This document shows, piece after piece, positions 63,274 through 64,000 of a stretch of DNA of 64,000 nt (position 1 is the stretch's first letter; the number at the start of each line of letters is the position of its first letter). Both the position numbers and the translations under genes were made by a program. Source of the stretch: Desmodus rotundus (Eukaryota > Chordata > Mammalia > Chiroptera > Phyllostomidae); the NCBI RefSeq assembly GCF_022682495.2, contig NC_071397.1, positions 14,537,082-14,601,081 of the forward strand, read 5' to 3'. The notes below the pieces were generated by a model that was not told where the DNA came from, did not search any database, and saw only the letters and a list, made by a program, of their open reading frames with translations.

Positions 63274-63622
63274 TGCTGCATAGTTGGTTTGAATGTTTGT
63301 TTACCTCTAAAATTCCTGTGTTGAAACCTAACCTGCAAGGTAATTGTATTAGAAAGTGGGGCCTATGGAGGTGGCTGGGCTATGAGGGTATGACCCTCAG
63401 GACTGGGATTAGTGCCTTTATGAAAGAGACCCCAGAGAGCTAGCCACAATGAAAAGGCGTCATCTATGAATCAGGAAATGGTTCTCACTACAAAACCAAA
63501 TTTACCACCACTTTGATCTTGGACTTCTAAACCTCCAGAACTGTGAAAAATAAATGTTTGTTGTTCATAAGTGGCCCAGTTTACTTCATTTTTATTACAG
63601 TTGCCTGAATAGGCTGAGATAC
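63274..63622 (+). mobile_element. Solo LTR of a MaLR-type retrotransposon (MLT1/MST class)
   Basis: About 350 bp starts TGCTGCATAG and reads through TTGAAACCTAACC, GTGGGGCCTATGGAGGTGG, AGAGACCCCAGAGAGCTAGC, GATCTTGGACTTCTAAACC and CTCCAGAACTGTG-AAAAATAAATG. It ends near CTGAGATA. These blocks occur in order in the MLT1/MST LTR consensus, including the AATAAA polyadenylation signal. No internal retroviral sequence is attached, so it is a solo LTR left by recombination. It has no coding potential. Confidence 0.8.
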
Positions 63623-64000
63623 TGCACTTAGGATATTTCTAAATGACTCATTGAATTTTTATTATTTTATCATTAGATTTTAAAAACTTCTACAAGTTTT
63701 ATTTAGGGTTTTTTTTTTTTTGAGCCTCCTATTTCTATACCCATTTCATGATCTCTGAAGTTACTTTTAAGTTTATATATTTTGAAAGTAAGCATAGTCT
63801 TCTATATAATAATTCACATAATGATAGCTCTTTATAATCATTCTGTTATCTGAGGTCTCTGTGGCTCTGCTGCTCTATGCTGTTCAGACAGGTCTTAAAT
63901 CAATCACTTTGTTTTCTTGAATGCCTAGTTATCTATGTGTCTGGTAGTCATTATAATTGAACAAATGTACGCATATACTCAGATTCCTACAATGGTATTC

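Noticed and set aside
63274..63622. Possible endogenous provirus at the MaLR LTR
   Set aside because: Only one LTR is present within the window and no gag, pol or env-like sequence adjoins it, so it is a solo LTR.

Overview
This window is mammalian nuclear DNA and almost certainly from a bat. It is AT-rich, non-operonic and filled with interspersed repeats. Several copies of a tRNA-derived SINE match the chiropteran VES type: a tRNA-like head reading GGCTGGTGTAGCTCAGTGG, a B-box reading GGTTCAATTCC, then a CT-rich and A-rich tail. Ancient mammalian families (MIR, L2, MER5-type hAT elements, L1M, a MaLR LTR) form the background.

Only one protein-coding segment is supported: an internal exon at 49508-49988 on the plus strand. 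It encodes 160 codons plus one base of a Patched-domain protein that I recognise as PTCHD4 (PTCH53). The segment covers the end of the first extracellular loop and two membrane spans at the start of the sterol-sensing domain. I could not find the first or last PTCHD4 exon here. Positions 1-49507 therefore read as part of a very large intron 1, and 49989-64000 as part of intron 2.

Layout: 1-26 kb is intron with MIR, L2 and MER5 fossils and, at 9.9-10.2 kb, a hAT miniature element with an exact 8-bp target-site duplication nested inside an older palindromic element. 26.6-27.4 kb is an antisense L1 ORF2 tail. 32-33 kb is an L2 split by a SINE. 33-39 kb is nearly repeat-free to my eye and contains a polypurine tract. 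39-48 kb holds L2 pieces, three bat SINEs and a young L1-type tail. 49.5 kb is the exon. 51.6-53.5 kb is a 5'-complete LINE-1-like element that has ORF1 but no ORF2 (half-L1, HAL1-like). 55.3-57.3 kb is a long L2 with reverse-transcriptase remnants. 60.7-63.1 kb is antisense L1 material, and 63.3-63.6 kb is a solo MaLR LTR.

I found no CRISPR array, RNA gene, operon, intact transposase or new multi-gene system. The most notable items are the half-L1 element, the nested hAT insertion, an unexplained CpG-rich patch in intron 2 and the non-consensus donor site of the PTCHD4 exon. Repeat-family names come from recall of consensus sequences, not from a database search, and old-repeat boundaries are approximate.
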